From an uncultured Mycoplasmatota bacterium (lineage in GTDB: Bacteria > Bacillota_I > Bacilli_A > RF39 > UBA660), in the NCBI GenBank assembly GCA_900553435.1, contig USDC01000042.1, forward strand, positions 1-6,487: a DNA stretch of 6,487 bases, read 5' to 3'. The notes below the pieces were generated by a model. The model was given only the letters and a program-made list of their open reading frames with translations. It did no database searches and was not told the DNA's origin. This document shows positions 6,441-6,487 of the stretch, piece by piece (position 1 is the first letter of the stretch; each line of letters opens with the position of its first letter). Made by a program: the position numbers and the translations under genes.

Positions 6441-6451
6441 GAAGTGTCTTC
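6441..6451 (-). promoter_or_regulatory. Probable T-box specifier segment: GAC (Asp) overlapping CAC (His)
   Basis: The minus strand reads GAAGACACTTC. In T-box leaders the specifier codon usually follows a GAA of the specifier-loop S-turn and is followed by a purine. Here GAA is followed by GAC (6448-6446) and then A, which predicts tRNA-Asp. A CAC histidine codon (6446-6444) overlaps it by one base. The UGGC bulge downstream fits the G73 discriminator of tRNA-Asp better than the C73 of tRNA-His. The 5' strand of the loop is beyond the window, so pairing cannot be confirmed. Confidence 0.7.
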
Positions 6452-6487
6452 ATTTATTAATTTATATAAGCATTCTCACCAATAGCT

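Larger units (their letters stand above)
6319..6487 (-). promoter_or_regulatory. T-box riboswitch leader of the hisS-aspS-gatCAB operon (5' part cut off by the window edge)
   Basis: Read on the minus strand, this leader contains the T-box core AAGGTGGCACCGCGG (6386 down to 6372), the hallmark of tRNA-sensing leaders upstream of synthetase operons in Firmicutes. Before it come a segment that looks like the apical part of Stem I (AGCTATTGGTGAGAATGCT, 6487-6469), a GAAGACACTTC segment that looks like the 3' side of the specifier loop (6451-6441), and a short Stem III-like hairpin CGCA-loop-TGCG (6428-6416). After it come a hairpin, eight U residues and the hisS ribosome binding site. The mechanism known for the family is that uncharged cognate tRNA pairs by its anticodon with the specifier and by its CCA end with the UGGN bulge, which favours read-through. 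The 5' strand of Stem I and the promoter are outside the window. No obvious Stem II lies between the specifier and Stem III. Confidence 0.95.

Noticed and set aside
6441..6451. GAAG-ACA-CTTC as a small stem-loop or operator palindrome
   Set aside because: Its position and GAA-GAC-A pattern fit the 3' side of a T-box specifier loop better. A 4-bp stem with a 3-nt loop is weak.

Overview
This window is an A+T-rich stretch of a low-GC Gram-positive (Firmicutes/Bacilli) genome. The proteins most resemble those of Mollicutes-related or uncultured gut Bacilli, although that placement is from memory of family sequences. All genes lie on the minus strand and read right to left. The operon is a T-box leader (6487 to 6319), then hisS, aspS, gatC, gatA and gatB. 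All four visible stop codons are TAA, and tryptophan is written TGG with no in-frame TGA, so there is no sign of the Mycoplasma code.

Gene packing is very tight. There are 9 nt between hisS and aspS, 0 nt between aspS and gatC (TAA followed directly by ATG), a 1-nt overlap between gatC and gatA (TAATG), and an 8-nt overlap between gatA and gatB. Each gene has a Shine-Dalgarno sequence in or just after the end of the gene before it. The set is functionally coherent. HisRS and AspRS charge tRNAs, and GatCAB converts mischarged Glu-tRNA(Gln) and/or Asp-tRNA(Asn) into the correct Gln and Asn forms. The leader has the T-box core, an Asp (GAC) specifier that overlaps a His (CAC) codon, and a UGGC bulge suited to a tRNA with G73, such as tRNA-Asp. 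The whole block may therefore sense uncharged tRNA-Asp.

The most striking feature is at the left end. The gatB reading frame begins normally at 1626 but does not end as GatB. Near residues 420-424 (about position 355-370) it loses the conserved last ~46 residues of the GatB/YqeY tail. It runs on in frame into the C-terminal part of TrmK, the tRNA adenine-22 N1 methyltransferase, and is still open at base 1. This is either a real deletion-fusion or an assembly join at a short shared sequence. It is the observation most in need of checking.

There is no gene-free stretch longer than 300 bases. The only non-coding region of note is the 169-nt leader, whose 5' part and promoter lie beyond the right edge. 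I see no mobile element, tRNA, CRISPR array or new defence-type system.
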